Made by a program: the position numbers and the translations under genes | Notes under the pieces: generated by a model | Told to the model about the DNA's origin: nothing | What the model saw: only the letters and a program-made list of their open reading frames with translations | Database searches by the model: none | Part shown: positions 35,190 through 47,023 of the stretch, in pieces | Layout: each line of letters starts with the position of its first letter | Numbering within the stretch: the first letter of the stretch is position 1 | Assembly: GCF_047948215.1 (NCBI RefSeq) | Contig: NC_134456.1 | Coordinates: 60,093,029-60,157,028 of the forward strand | Source: Lycorma delicatula | Lineage: Eukaryota > Arthropoda > Insecta > Hemiptera > Fulgoridae | Length of the DNA: 64,000 nucleotides | Direction of reading: 5' to 3'

Positions 35190-35867
35190 TTACTTGCTTG
35201 TACGAAATAAAGGTAAGTATTGTGTTTTGGGGAAAAATTTCGGTCTTCAAATTTCATCACCTTTTTTCTTTTTTTTTTTACTTCTTTATACGAAGTAAAG
35301 AAAGTAAGATATATTCTTTGTACGAAGTAAAGAAAGATCGCGAACCATTTCGGTTTTCATAATTCAACGAAAATATCCATTTTGACCACCCCTGAATTCA
35401 TTTTGACTAGTTTAGGCGTGATGTCTGTACGAAGTATGTATCTCGCATAACTCACAAACGATTAGCCGTAGTATGTTGAAATTTTGGATTTAGCGCTGTT
35501 GTAAGATCTAATTGTGCATCTCCCTTTTTGATTGGAATTGAAATTAAAATTACAATTTTAATTAATGAAATATTTGGATCTTAAGGGAAGGCACATCGGT
35601 TTGAATCAGACTTCATCTTCTATTGTTTTTTTTAACTTTATTTTTATTTAACTTCCTTTTTTAATTTAATATATTGATTTAATAATTATTAACCAATGAT
35701 TGTAAAAAAAAAATTACAATAAATATATTCAATAATAACAATAAAAAAAAATATGAAACAAAATCAGAAGTTATTAATGAAACAAAATGTTATGTACTTT
35801 CATTTTAAAAAATGTGTATATGTAATTTAATAGGCGTACAAGGAAGTTATATAGTGTCCACATCATA
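35190..35867 (+). mobile_element. interspersed repeat family R, copy 3, with extra 5' end
   Basis: The main copy is 35280-35867: ACTTCTTTATACGAAG, a second near-identical start at about 35317 (TTCTTTGTACGAAGTAAAG), then TTTCGGTTTTCA, GATTAGCCGTAGTATG, GGCACATCGGTTTGAATC, and CGTACAAGGAAGT ending in TGTCCACATCAT. A partial start of another copy lies at 35190-35262 (ACTTGCTTGTACGAAATAAA followed by ATTTCGGTCTTC). The start is therefore present three times. Confidence 0.8.
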
Positions 35868-36019
35868 TTTGGTGAAATATTTAATTCTTTAATATTAATT
35901 GAAAATTATAATTTAGAATCAATTGATTTTAAGTATAGTTTCGTTTTTAGCTCTTAGTGGTTGTGTTTAAAAATTAATTTAAGATGAGTGCTCCTTTGTC
36001 CGATTGTACTAACGGAAAT

Positions 36020-36520
36020 TAATGGAGTGTTTTTTCATTTCATAAGATATAAAACCAAAAGGGATTGGCAGATTAGTTTTAACGATATGAAGAGTTGTTT
36101 GAGTGGAACAAAGACCCTTGAATGGACTGATCTGTTTTTAAAATACTCGAATTTTTGCGTATGATGAACAACTGAAAGTTAGGCCATCAGCTTGAAATTT
36201 AATTATGAAAATATTCTGCGGTATGTAAGCTCAGTTTTTATTTACTTCATGCCTAAAGGTGAAACCATGAAAAGTGAAAACTACTGTCACTGCTATCATT
36301 GTAGACAAAAAACAACTCCTAAAGGTCTGTATTTTGTTTCATGGTACCGATTGTCTCCATACATTCATAATAAAAATTTTTGCCTTCAAGATTTCAGTTT
36401 TGAACTGCTGGGTTATCGGTCATACAATATTGATTTGGCTCCAAGAAGGAAATTAAATGCTTGTTGAAAAATGGACTGAAGTGCATAGGAGAGAGGATTA
36501 TATTGAAAAATAAAAATAAT
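36020..36520 (+). pseudogene. mariner transposase fragment
   Basis: The frame at 36192-36467 holds IYFMPKGETMKSENYC, which corresponds to the F-L-P-x-G-x-T-V-N-x-x-x-Y-C block of mariner. Its end, ELLGYRSYNIDLAP, corresponds to the H-P-P-Y-S-P-D-L-A-P block. The H-D-N-A-R-P-H region between them is unrecognisable. The matches are ordered and correctly spaced, but the element is strongly decayed. The zone before 36190 is included tentatively. Confidence 0.55.
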
Positions 36521-37327
36521 TTTTTTAAGTGGAAATAAAAGTAAACGGTTTTTTTAAATTACGCTTTACTTTTTCACTTACTCTCTTGCGTATGTATTAT
36601 TTTCCCGGCGAATATAGCTAAAATACTGAAAGGTAAAGTACGATGATCGTATCAAAAATAGGGTAACTGGTATTTTAAATCTTACTTTAAACGGTCCATC
36701 TAGTTCATCTCCCCCCCCCCCCCCCCAACGAGAAAAAAAACATATTTATTACAAGGATGTATATGCGTACGTATGTAGGAATTTGTGTCGCACGTTTTTG
36801 GCCTTATATCTCAGATTGACCAAAACGATTTTTTCCAAATTTTGGCTCAAGAAATTCTAAATGTTTATTCTAAAAACGTTTCCTTTGGCAGATTTTATAC
36901 CTAAATTGTATAAATAGATCAAAAAACCTTTTTTTTCAGATAATCAAACCCCCAGAACTTAAAATTGAATTATAAATATATGTATTTATTTTTGTCTTTT
37001 TTCTCTCTCTTCGGTTTTAATATATCTTTTTTAAATTTTTTGGTATTTTGTATATCATATTACATAGGCTTGTCAAAAAATGTTTACAATTCACAAAATT
37101 ATAAACCCCGAACATTAAAAAAAGAAAAGCTTTTTGAAAATTGTTACGTTCCTGTTTACCTTTTGTTAGGCGGAGTGTTAGATTTAAAGAAAATCGAATT
37201 AAACCTTCACCTATGAATGAATAATTTTAGAATTTTTTTTTTAATTTATTCCCCACCTTTAACAAATGTAATATTGTTTTTTTTTTTTTTTGGTTTTTGT
37301 TTTTGGTTCTTACTCATTTAATTTTTA
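36521..37327. other. unassigned AT-rich DNA with poly-C tract
   Basis: A run of 16 C lies at 36711-36726. The rest is AT-rich without a convincing gene; the ORF at 36965-37216 is Phe/Leu/Lys-rich. Confidence 0.5.
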
Positions 37328-38010
37328 TATCCTTGTATGAAGTAAAGGATGTATTGTGATCGCGAAAAATTTCGGTTTTCAGATTTCAACAGAAATATCT
37401 ATCTACTTTGACCATCCCTGAATCCATTTTGACTAGTTTCGGCATGACATCTGTAGTTACGTACGTATATATCTCGCATAACTCAAAAACGATTAGCCGT
37501 AATATGTTGAAATTTTGGATCTAGGACTGTTGTAACATCTAGTTCTGCGCCTCCCCTTTTTATTGCAATCATCTGGACCAAAAGTTTCTAAATAATCTCA
37601 AAATTAAAAAAAAAATTGGATTTTACCCTGATTGAGAGCTTTTCAAGATATATCATAAGTGGTACTTATTTTCATTGCTTTCAGAGTTATAGCCAAATAA
37701 AATTCTAATTAATGAAATATTTGGATGTTACAAGGGGAAGGCACATCGGTTCATATCCGACGTCATCTCCTGTTCTTTTTTTTAACTTTTTTTTAATTTA
37801 AAATACAGATTGTTAGTTATTAACCTCTGATTGTAAAAAAAAATTACAATAAATAATTCAACAATAAAAATAAAAAATGAAACGAAAAAAATATCAGAAG
37901 CTATTAATGAAATAAAATTTTCTATACTTTTCATTTAAAAAAATATGTGTATATGTAATTTAATTTAATTTAAAAGTGTACAAGGAAGTCATGTAGTGTC
38001 CACATCAGAC
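37328..38010 (+). mobile_element. interspersed repeat family R, copy 4 (longest)
   Basis: This is the most complete copy, about 680 bp. It starts with CCTTGTATGAAGTAAAGGA and continues with TGATCGCGAAAAATTTCGG, CCATTTTGACTAGTTTCGG, CTCGCATAACTC, GATTAGCCGTAATATG, TTTCAAGATATATCATAAG, CAGAGTTATAGCCAAATAA, GGCACATCGGTTC, then an A-rich section and GTACAAGGAAGTCATGTAG with TGTCCACATCAGA. It has no coding potential. Confidence 0.85.
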
Positions 38011-39414
38011 GTTTTTAAAGAAGTTTATATTAAATTTCTTACCTGGCCAATTCAACATTTCCTGAATAAAAAAAATTATTTTTATAATGCAGCTGAAATC
38101 ATGCATTTTCTCTCCTCATGTGATTTTTTGTAATATAAATTGGCTCCCAATACCTAAAACATAGCAGTTACAGCATAAAAGATACAGTTACAGCAGTTCC
38201 TCATTATATATAATAGAAAACCGCATGAGAACATTCTTTTTCTTAGTGTAAGCGTTCAAAAGATTGGATGTAGTATCAGCAGAGTAAAATTATTACTTAA
38301 AATTAATAAAAATTCGCAAACGTTTTTAGAAAATTTCGAAAAATGTAGAATAACGAACCGTTATAAAACATTTTTTTTTTAACTAAATTAAAATTTATAT
38401 ACCAATTTATAAACGCGAGTAATTAATCCGGGATTATGTCACGGCAGAAAAGGAAATCTTACATTGTAAACAAAATATACTTGTGAAATGATGGATGGGT
38501 AGGCTCGTGATAATTTTATTTAAGTATAAATCTTATTGTACTAAAGCTCAGTTAAACTAAACAAACGTAAACAAAGAAGTAAATAAGAGACTGTTCTCAT
38601 TAGCTGTGTAATCTACAGTAACCTATTATTTGTTTTTTGTTGTTTTTTTTTACCATAATCCGTATGCATATATATATAATCACAAACACAATAATCTTTG
38701 TACGAAGAACAGTATGTTAGATTATTGATGAATATTATTTATTGTATGTTTTATAATATCTCATTATTTATTTATTATTTTTTATACCGTCATATTATAG
38801 TAAAAACATGTGTTGATCTTGAATACTTAGTTGATTTATCAACTAAGTACATTTTGTATAATTTCCGTTTATTTTTCTGTTAAAAATAAATAAATTTATT
38901 ATAAATACAATTATATCCTGACAAAAAAACAGTTAATATTATTTACCTATAAAATGTTCCCCGATATAAAAAAAATAAATAATTAAAAATAAGACAAAAA
39001 TAGTTTAAAATTATATAACTTTGAATTACATTTTAACTATATTCTGATCTAATACTAGAGAATTTGATACATTTCATTAATATGAATTTTGTAGCGTGTT
39101 AATAATACTACGAGTATATGGTATAAATAGAAATAAATCGCTTAAATCTCTCGCTGATGTTGCAGGGTTTCCCCATTTTTCCGTGCATGGTTAAGAAAAT
39201 GGATGCTCATGGATGGAATAAAAATAACAAATTTGAAACGGATATTTCTTATGCCTTATTTCTACACTAAAGGTATATATTTAGTAGAGATTTAGCAACC
39301 TAGATTTATCAGCTTATTGCTATTCAGTTTACTATGTTTTGAATTTAGCTATTCTTTTCAGTAGAGGTCTATCGGTTAATGATTCAGTTGGAATCTTATA
39401 TACGTTACATAAAT
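38011..39414. other. AT-rich spacer
   Basis: No gene recognised; the ORF at 38698-38883 is Tyr/Ile/Leu-rich and looks like chance. Confidence 0.5.
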
Positions 39415-39515
39415 CCTTGAATGGTGAAGAATTTCTGAAAGAAACTTGAGCTTGTTCTGAAGTGTCTCTTTATGGAGGAAAAATATTTCATGTAAGGTTG
39501 TTCGCAAGAACTTAC

Positions 39516-39736
39516 TGCCTGGAGAAGTAAGTTGCCTCTAGCTATGGTTTCTCCCCGTGCAACCACCGCTATCTCCTTCGCAATCCTTTTTACTTTTTCC
39601 CTACTTCGGTTCTTAAAGTGTGGATTACCATTTGTTAAATTGACTCCGTGGATTCGGGGTGTAGAGTCAGTGGATTCTTGAGAAAATCTGATGATACTCC
39701 CTCTAGACTTTTTCAGAACTTTTTTCTTGTTTGTAA
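39516..39736 (-). CDS. candidate internal exon of an unknown protein
   Basis: On the minus strand one frame is open for 111 codons (39749 to 39415) with no ATG before its last third, as expected for an internal exon. An acceptor-like ATATTGTGCAG precedes 39736, and a consensus donor GTAAGT follows 39516. The 221-nt exon encodes a basic segment containing VLKKSRGSIIRFSQESTD, GVNLTNGNPHFKNRSREKV and KRIAKEIAVVARGETIARGN. The other two minus frames are broken by stops, and base composition is GC-richer than the flanks. I do not recognise the protein. It could instead be an unrecognised transposon ORF; no terminal repeat, A-tail or RT/DDE motif was found near it. Confidence 0.45.
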
Positions 39737-39749
39737 CTGCACAATATGC

Positions 39750-41210
39750 TTAAGTGGTCTTTTTTTTATAAAGACAGACCTTTTAATGCCAAAATTTATT
39801 TAAACATTACATTAATTTTAAAGTTAAAATAAATTACAACTGAAATTTATAAATTCGATTAATCTTAACGGTAGATTTTTTTAGAAGTTTTAAAATATTA
39901 ATTCAGAATTTAGGATGACATTATTGAAAGTAATATAATAAATGATTGCAAAAATAATTGAAATAAGTGATTACAAATCTTTAGAATAATTGCTCCTTTG
40001 AGAAATTACAGGTTTTTAATTTTAATTTTTTTTTTTAAATTAATTGGATTTTTAAAGTACTAAGAAATTCTTTAATAAATGAATACACTTAAATAAACTA
40101 GATTTCACGGATAAATACACTATGTTTGCAAGGTTGTATATTTATTCGTATTCCTTTTTTTTTATTATAATTTTACTTAATACTTTACTGATATTTTAAA
40201 TTTCCGATTTCTGATAGCAGAACTCTTAATAGTAGTTATAAAAGTAAGTAAAATAATTTTAATGGCCAACAGTTTTTTCTTTCTAAAATGAATAGGTTTC
40301 ATGCATACAAATTGGTTCCGAGGTACTACTAAAATCTGATCCAGTCGTGAGGATTACTTTAGCAGCACTGTTGTTGGAATCCAGAGCACGCATGCTATGT
40401 CTCAGTTAATTTGATCCAAAAGGGAATTGACATGGATTGCGCATTAGATACCAGTTCAGTCCATTGAACGGAAATTACATCATAAGTGCGCGTCGCATCC
40501 CAAGTCCACTGTGTTACTGTATCAGATATATTGATTTTAATCAACAATAGGAAAAATTTCACATATTTTATTAATTTTACGTTTAATTTAATTTTTGAAT
40601 AAATTGTTTTAGAGTTTTTTTAATGTAGGCTATTTTGTTTTTAATTTGGAAGAATAGAAAATGTAGAAGGTCCTAACAATAATTACATAGTTTCAACCCT
40701 GATATTATGAAACGTGAAATAAATTGCATTAAGGTCGATAATTACACAGTTTATTTCATTTCTTTACGTTCTGTAATTTAAAATTTCTGGGAATAATGTT
40801 AAGTATCTCTACTTTAAGTATTGAACTGAAAAAATATTTATTTTACAATAAAAAGGAAGAATAGGGTGTTAATATTTTTAACGTGAAACGTCTTTAAAAT
40901 CTCACCGGGAAACATACGAGTACCAAAACAAAAATTTGTAACGCGACGAAAAGGTCTATATCATCCTGCCTTAATAACTCCGTAACTATTGGTCTCAGAG
41001 ACGTAAATGCGGTGTCATTTTATAACTTACATGGTCATGTAAGCGCTCTCGCTCATTTCTTTTCAGTGCAGCTCATGACTTAGTGGTGATTTGTGTGTTT
41101 GTGTTTAGAATTTTTCGAGATAGATCGATTTAAGTCCTAAAAACTGTATTTTGGAAAATATTTATGTGTAAAAAATAAAGCAAACATGTAAAAAAGTACA
41201 AAAATTTAAT
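39750..41210. other. spacer with a weak second exon candidate
   Basis: At 40452-40516 (minus) a 65-nt segment is bounded by an acceptor-like GATACAG and a donor-like GTATCT. It reads VTQWTWDATRTYDVISVQWTE in an open frame. Its phase does not fit directly to the 39.5-kb exon, so any link would need another exon. The rest is AT-rich. Confidence 0.25.
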
Positions 41211-41214
41211 ATGT

Positions 41215-41400
41215 CAGCCTCAGCCCGCGCAAAAGCCGGGCGGAGATAAAAATTACGGGTAAAGGGGAGGTTATGGGCCACACACAGGTACCCCAATGTC
41301 CGATGTCGAGCGAGCGAGATTGTTTCGGGAGCGTTGCAAAGCTGGCACGGCGCGTTCAGTGAACGACGCCGACGGCGCAAGACACCTGTCCTGCTGCTTA
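41215..41400. other. GC- and CpG-rich island, unassigned
   Basis: About 185 bp with many CG dinucleotides, in sharp contrast to both flanks. Minus-strand frames are open across it (one has CQLCNAPETISLARHRTLGY, 41162-41380), but I recognise no domain. It may be a piece of a GC-rich retroelement or a promoter-proximal segment. Confidence 0.4.
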
Positions 41401-43179
41401 TTATTCCTTATGTCTCTTACTTCTCATATCACAGAGCAATGTTGAACAAAATTTTCGTCGAATATTAGTCCAAATAAATATCATGTATGTATGTATGTAT
41501 AAATTAATATATGTTTTATGTTAAAATTAAATTTAGCACGCAGTCAATGTCTCGTTTTTATTTCAATCCAATACACTAAAAGTGACTCGATGACATACAG
41601 ACCGACCAGTTTATCTACAGAGTTGGACAAAAGTCGGGCAAATTTTAGTAAATCAGTTAACATAATTTCATACAGTAATAAACGCAAACATCTGGGTCAA
41701 AATTTACTAATCATAACTAGATTAGATGAAAGAAGTTACAGTAATAAGGTAGGGCATACGAGTATAAACATTTATAATATAAGCGTTTGTCGGTCGTCGA
41801 ATAAAGGCTTTTATGAAAGAACTTGCCCGTGTGGATGAAATGTAAACTGAAATCAGGTTCTGAAGAGGTTTTGTATTTACTCTAAAAGCCGATTTATATC
41901 CGACAGACAAATTCGACTGAGTGAGTCTGTATAGTTTTATAAGTATTCTAAAATCGACTTAAAAATTTAACTTTAGCAAACTTAACTTTAGAAAATTGTT
42001 CACTGTACGTATTATAATCATCTGATTTTAAAAATGGATAAAATCTTTCCATATGCTGCTCCGGTAAGCGCTTAGGTAGAATTCTCATTAATGATTACGA
42101 TGGTACGATTTCTGTTCGAAAAAACATATGCAAAATTCAGGGTGTTTTATTAGACAAGTTCTCTTAGAATGATCATTTTGAATTCGTCTGTAAAAGAATC
42201 AAAACAGTACAGTTTTCCTTAGAAGCGTCCTAATAAAACGTTAGGCGTGTAATCATTATTAAATATTTATTATTCCGATTTGAAATATTATATTATATTT
42301 TGGGCTGCGTTAAAAAGTTAAAACGAATTTTTAAAATGGATAGATGAACTATCAGATCATTGTTTGGCGTACATAAAACATGAATCATGTAAACCGATAT
42401 TTAATAATTAAAAAAAAAAGTTAAATATATAAATATATTATTTTAATGTTATATTGTTGCTGTCCCATAATTTAAAAAAAAACAACATTATGCACCTTTG
42501 TCAGACAGATAGCAGGATTGTTTTACTGCAATTCAGCATAATATTATGATTTACGAGAAAAGAGATTTATTAAAAATAGAATAAAAGTGTTTTTTTTTCT
42601 ACAGAAAGAATATTACTCAGTCTTCGAGTTGTTTTTAGATAACAATAATTTTAAGATACAAGAAGAAAAACACAGGTATTTCTGCATCCCGTTCAATGCC
42701 CAAATAATGTTCATTAAAGCCTTCTTAAACGTGATTTATTTTGTAGTATTTTAATACACTTATTATCTTCACTTATAATTTACGTAATATTATTTGATTT
42801 GTTATATTTTTAATTATTAACATGGGCGTTAAAACCTCACACTTTTTATGTTATTATTAATTTTATAATTTGTGACGCTGGTTTCATTAAGATTTTATTA
42901 GTTTTCCTTAGTACATATTAAAATGCAGTATCAGGTCCTCTGTTTATCTATGGAGTAGCATATTTATCGATTCCTGACTGGATCTAAATAAGTTATTAAG
43001 TACTGATCAGAATAAAAAAAATATTTTCTTTATTTACCGATACTAGCTTCAAGGTTGCCGACCTTCACTCATGTTTTATTTGTACGGCTTCCACCATCAT
43101 TTAAATAATTGAAGGAATATTTTATATTACTTAAAAACTGTTAGATAAAGTAATGCTCTCTCAAAAATATATCCTACTA
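41401..43179. other. unassigned DNA
   Basis: A (GTAT)n-like tract lies at about 41484-41499. The 106-codon frame at 41518-41838 (plus; contains SNKRKHLGQNLLIITRLDE) has no recognised motif. The rest is AT-rich. Confidence 0.4.
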
Positions 43180-43430
43180 CCCGGCCCGTCTAGCCAGAAG
43201 TTGGACCCTCTGGGTTCAGGTCTGCCCTGGCAAATCCCGGAGCCTACTCAAGGGCTCCTCTGGGCCAACAGGCCTATCCCATGGCCGCAGAGCTCGGTTT
43301 GCTCACCATTCCCAATTTTCCAGGGGTACCGGCGCCCTGGACACTCGCAGAGCTTGCTTCGGTCACCGCTCCCATCTACCCAGAGGTCTCCACCCCCTAG
43401 AGCCACGCATTGTACGTTATCCTCATGGTT
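43180..43430. repeat. GC-rich island with internal tandem duplication
   Basis: This segment is GC-rich in otherwise AT-rich DNA. A unit starting CGCAGAGCTCGGTTTGCTCA at 43286 recurs at 43346 as CGCAGAGCTTGCTTCGGTCA, a 60-bp period, followed by related CATT/CGCTCCCA and CCAG-x-GGT blocks. The 93-codon Pro/Ser-rich frame across it (43153-43434) has no recognised domain and probably reflects composition. Confidence 0.6.
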
Positions 43431-43715
43431 GTGAGAATAATGTTGATAAATAATAATTATAGTATTCAGGCTTTATAGAAACCTGAAAACGAAACTAAAT
43501 TACAAAAGACAGAATAATAATAGTAACTATGGTAACAAAAGTACAGACACGTTTGACAACGAAAAATTCATAACTTATTTCTTTGCCACAGTGGCAGAAA
43601 TATAATATTGAAGTACAAGGATAAATCTCTATTTTTCTTAATGAATATCTTTAATTCACAACTTTACCCTCCTTGGGGGGGCAACAAATAATGAATTTTC
43701 AAGGGGATTGGGCCT

Positions 43716-44007
43716 TTCTTTTTCTTCTTTTTCCTGTTTAGCCTCCGGTAACTACAGTTTAGATAATTCTTCAGAGGATGAATGAGGATGATATGTATGA
43801 GTGTGAATGAAGTGTAGTCTTGTACATTCTCAGTTCGACCAATCCTGAGAGATGTGTGGTTAATTGAAAGAACACGGGTATCCACGATCTAGCATTCAAA
43901 TCCATGTAAAAATAACTGGCTTTACTAGGACTTGAACGCTGGAACTCTCGGCTTCCACATCAGCTGATTTGGGAAGACGCGTTCACCACTAGACCAACCC
44001 GGTGGTT
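43716..44007 (-). mobile_element. SINE-2 copy with near-perfect target-site duplication
   Basis: It has the same head (GGTTGGTCTAGTGGTGAACG on the minus strand), body and (GAA)n-like tail as the 20-kb copy. The flanks are AAGGGGATTGGGCCT (43701-43715) and AAGGGGGATTGCGCCT (44008-44023), a TSD with two differences. The minus ORF at 43664-43885 is its shadow. Confidence 0.9.
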
Positions 44008-44023
44008 AAGGGGGATTGCGCCT

Positions 44024-46569
44024 GGATCGATGATTTAAAACTTAGATAACACAAATATATCCTGCAAATTTGAAAGTAATTGGCCGGCTGGTTCTCGCGT
44101 AATGCGATAACAGACAAACTTTATAAATTCATTTCCAAATAACCGAGAGTGCAATCGAGTGTGCATAACCGTTTGATCGAGTGTGCAACTGATGCATGCA
44201 AAAGTTAGCCTTCAACCTACGAACAAATACCCCGTTTGAATTTTGAAAATTGGACGATTGTTTGCAGAGATATTATAAGAGCACACCATTGCACCTCCCA
44301 AAACAGCACCCCAGGGACACCCACAGTTGATGGTGATAATTGGTCTAGCCTTATACGAGGTGCTCGCATATCTCCCCACTGTAGCCTCACACGCAGTCCT
44401 CACGAGAAGCCCATTACTGGTAAAAGAAATGTTTTAAATTTATTTAATATTATTTTATTAAGCATAAATTTAATTCTATTATTTTCGTAATATTATTCGA
44501 TTGATTTGAATCATTCAATTCAAACCCAGCTCACACAGTGATACAGACTACAGTTCACATTTATTTAATTAAACTCATTTGTGCTTCAACCGGCAAATTT
44601 CCCCTAGAACACATAAATATATATATTTTTTTTCGAGATAAAATATATGTACCTTCTCAGTTATGTCAAGAAACATGGGTAAAAATTTGGTTGCGATTGA
44701 TCCTAGCAGTTTTTTGTTTATCCTGAACAAAACCCTCTTCCTCTTTATATAATAGTGTAAATTAAAAATCATACAATATGTCGCATACATGTTTAAATTA
44801 AGATTCCATGCAAATATTACCAAAATTAATATCGTAGTTACGCGATGTGCAAAAAAGAAATTTATAGAATAATACTGAGTAGGATAAAAACGAAAATTTC
44901 TCTTCAGCTTTTTTAACACCAAAACATGGAAAAGACGGAAGAATATATAAATACGTTTTTGTTTTTATGTATTTTAACAATTATTAATTTTTCCAGAATA
45001 TTAATTTTATGCTATTTACAAGACCTAATAGATTTTCATCAATAAAGAGTTTCAGAGGTTAAAAATAGCGCGAATATCTTCAACATATTGAAATTTTAAT
45101 TTGAATTCAAAAAAGTCGGTTTTGTAAAAAAAAAACAATTTTTTTTTTTAATTAGAGGATGTGGAAGATCAATTTTACTTTAAATTAATAAATCAATAGC
45201 CTTAAAATTAAGGTTTGGAGAGGAACTGTTCCTTGTCTTTGATAAATGAGATTTTTACGTATTCTTGAAAAATAATTTTCCGAGAATGTCATGCAAGTAC
45301 AATTTTTGTTAGTGGATAGGGATCAATAAAAAGAGTACACATCAGTGCGTATTTAAATGACATACTGTACTCGGGTAGGCAACGAAATTTAAACTTTCGA
45401 TAGGGCAGCATAAAGTTTATACTGACCCACGAAACGCTACATTTACAAAAAGAAACAGATTAAATATTTCAATTTTAAATTTAAGGAGCTAGAGCCGTGT
45501 AGAATGTTGTTTCGTTTTATATTTGTCCGTAAAATACATTTTGATAAAGGATTGTTTGAATATTACTATAACTCAATTTTTGATGATATTGTGAATTAGA
45601 AGGTAAGAAATCAGAACATTTTTGGTAGTGTTACATTTCTTAGTTTTTCTTTCAGTAGAATAAACTTTGAATAAAAAAAGATTTCGAAACAATATTTTAG
45701 TTTTTCTGATTTTAGAAGCTACTGGTCTTGGGGAGAAAGGAAAACTGAAAGAAAGTCTTTGTTGCAGGTTTTTTTCTGGAATTAGAATGTATTTTTAAAA
45801 CTGTTTCGATTAAACAAGTTATATACATTTAAGGGGATCTTGATGGTAAAGGCTTACGATGCCAAGGAAGGTCTCTACCGCTGTATTTCCGTGTTTCCCC
45901 TACAGAATTTGAGAGAACCCGATGAGATTTATTTTCAAATCCGATGTTCCTGGTTCCAAAAAATCATTTTCCAAAATTTAGGTGACGTATGATAAATAAC
46001 ATTCTCACTGTGAAACTTAATTTTTTATCTAAATATTATTATGAAGGGATACGAAAAGAGGGAAAGTTAGGGAATAAAGGAGGTGTAAAGCAACCATTTT
46101 AAAGCAAAGGATAATCTGAAGGAAATACGCTTTAAAACAGTATAAAAGTGTTTTTTTTTTTTTTTTTTTTTTTTTACTGTTTCAGTATTTCTTTAACTAC
46201 AAACTACCTTCATCAGCTAATTTAGTATATCTAGTGGTAAATAATAACGTACACGTTTAATGCTGACGGATTTTTATAAACCGAAGAACTAATGATACTT
46301 TTTGATTGTTGGAAGAAACATCTATTGTTATTAAAAAAAAAGTAAAATTAAAGTTTTTTTTTTCTAAGCGCGTAAGATGGTCATGTCATAAACAACAAGA
46401 TATTTCCCGAATACATTCAATCTACATTCTTGGGACAAGCATTCAAAAAGAATTTTCATAAAAGAATGAATTTAAATCAAGGCAAACTACCTATTTCTGG
46501 TAGTGAAATAATAATTGTAGCAGATGATTTTGTGATTTATGTCAGCAGTAACTGATAATCTAAAAGGCT
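44024..46569. other. unassigned DNA
   Basis: TCGAGTGTGCA occurs twice at 44154-44188. A minus frame at 44212-44403 contains CGCPWGAVLG, which faintly recalls the G-C-P-Q-G-S-V-L-G box of R1-like RTs, but its surroundings do not fit. A T25 run lies at 46151-46175. A moderately GC-rich patch at about 45840-45950 is unassigned. Confidence 0.35.
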
Positions 46570-46582
46570 CATCGGTTGCCAT

Positions 46583-46720
46583 ATTTCTTCCGGGATCACC
46601 GTTAAGTATTGCTTCAGAGGATGAGATGAATAGCGTGTGTGAAAATGCCACGCCTCACTGGGATTCGAACCCGGGACCTCCAGACCAAAGGCCGAGACGC
46701 TACCACTCGCCCCACGGAGG
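46583..46720 (-). mobile_element. SINE-1 copy with 13-bp target-site duplication
   Basis: On the minus strand: CCTCCGTGGGGCGAGTGGTA (A box), CCCGGGTTCGAATCCCAG (B box), GGCATTTTCACACACGC, CATCTCATCCTCTGAAG and a short end. CATCGGTTGCCAT flanks it exactly at 46570-46582 and 46721-46733, which defines a complete SINE-1 of 138 bp. The plus ORF at 46539-46745 is a shadow. Confidence 0.92.
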
Positions 46721-47023
46721 CATCGGTTGCCATCTAGATATATAAAACTGAACCCATTAATTTATTCATGTAAGACGAAATAACGTAATTGAAAAAATAA
46801 AAAAAATAATAAATTAATTAAGGCCTGCTGAGCTTTTGACCAAATAAATGAATGATTTAGTGCCCAGAGCTTGCAAGGCGATAATGATCTGCAAAAGCTT
46901 CACTTATAATAACAGTAGGAATATTTTTGAAAATACTATTTTTACTTTTGATATTAAAAATTTTGCAATATTTATCTAACAGACATATATAAATTCACGT
47001 TTTTTATTTCACAAAAAAATACG

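Noticed and set aside
36711..36726. poly-C tract as a functional element
   Set aside because: Simple homopolymer; nothing nearby suggests function.
41518..41838. 106-codon plus-strand ORF
   Set aside because: No recognisable motif, no splice or start context, composition like surrounding DNA.
43153..43434. 93-codon Pro-rich protein
   Set aside because: Open frame coincides with a GC-rich tandem-repeat island; no domain, no codon pattern distinct from composition.
44212..44403. R1-type RT fragment suggested by CGCPWGAVLG
   Set aside because: A single motif match; the flanking residues do not follow the RT palm pattern.
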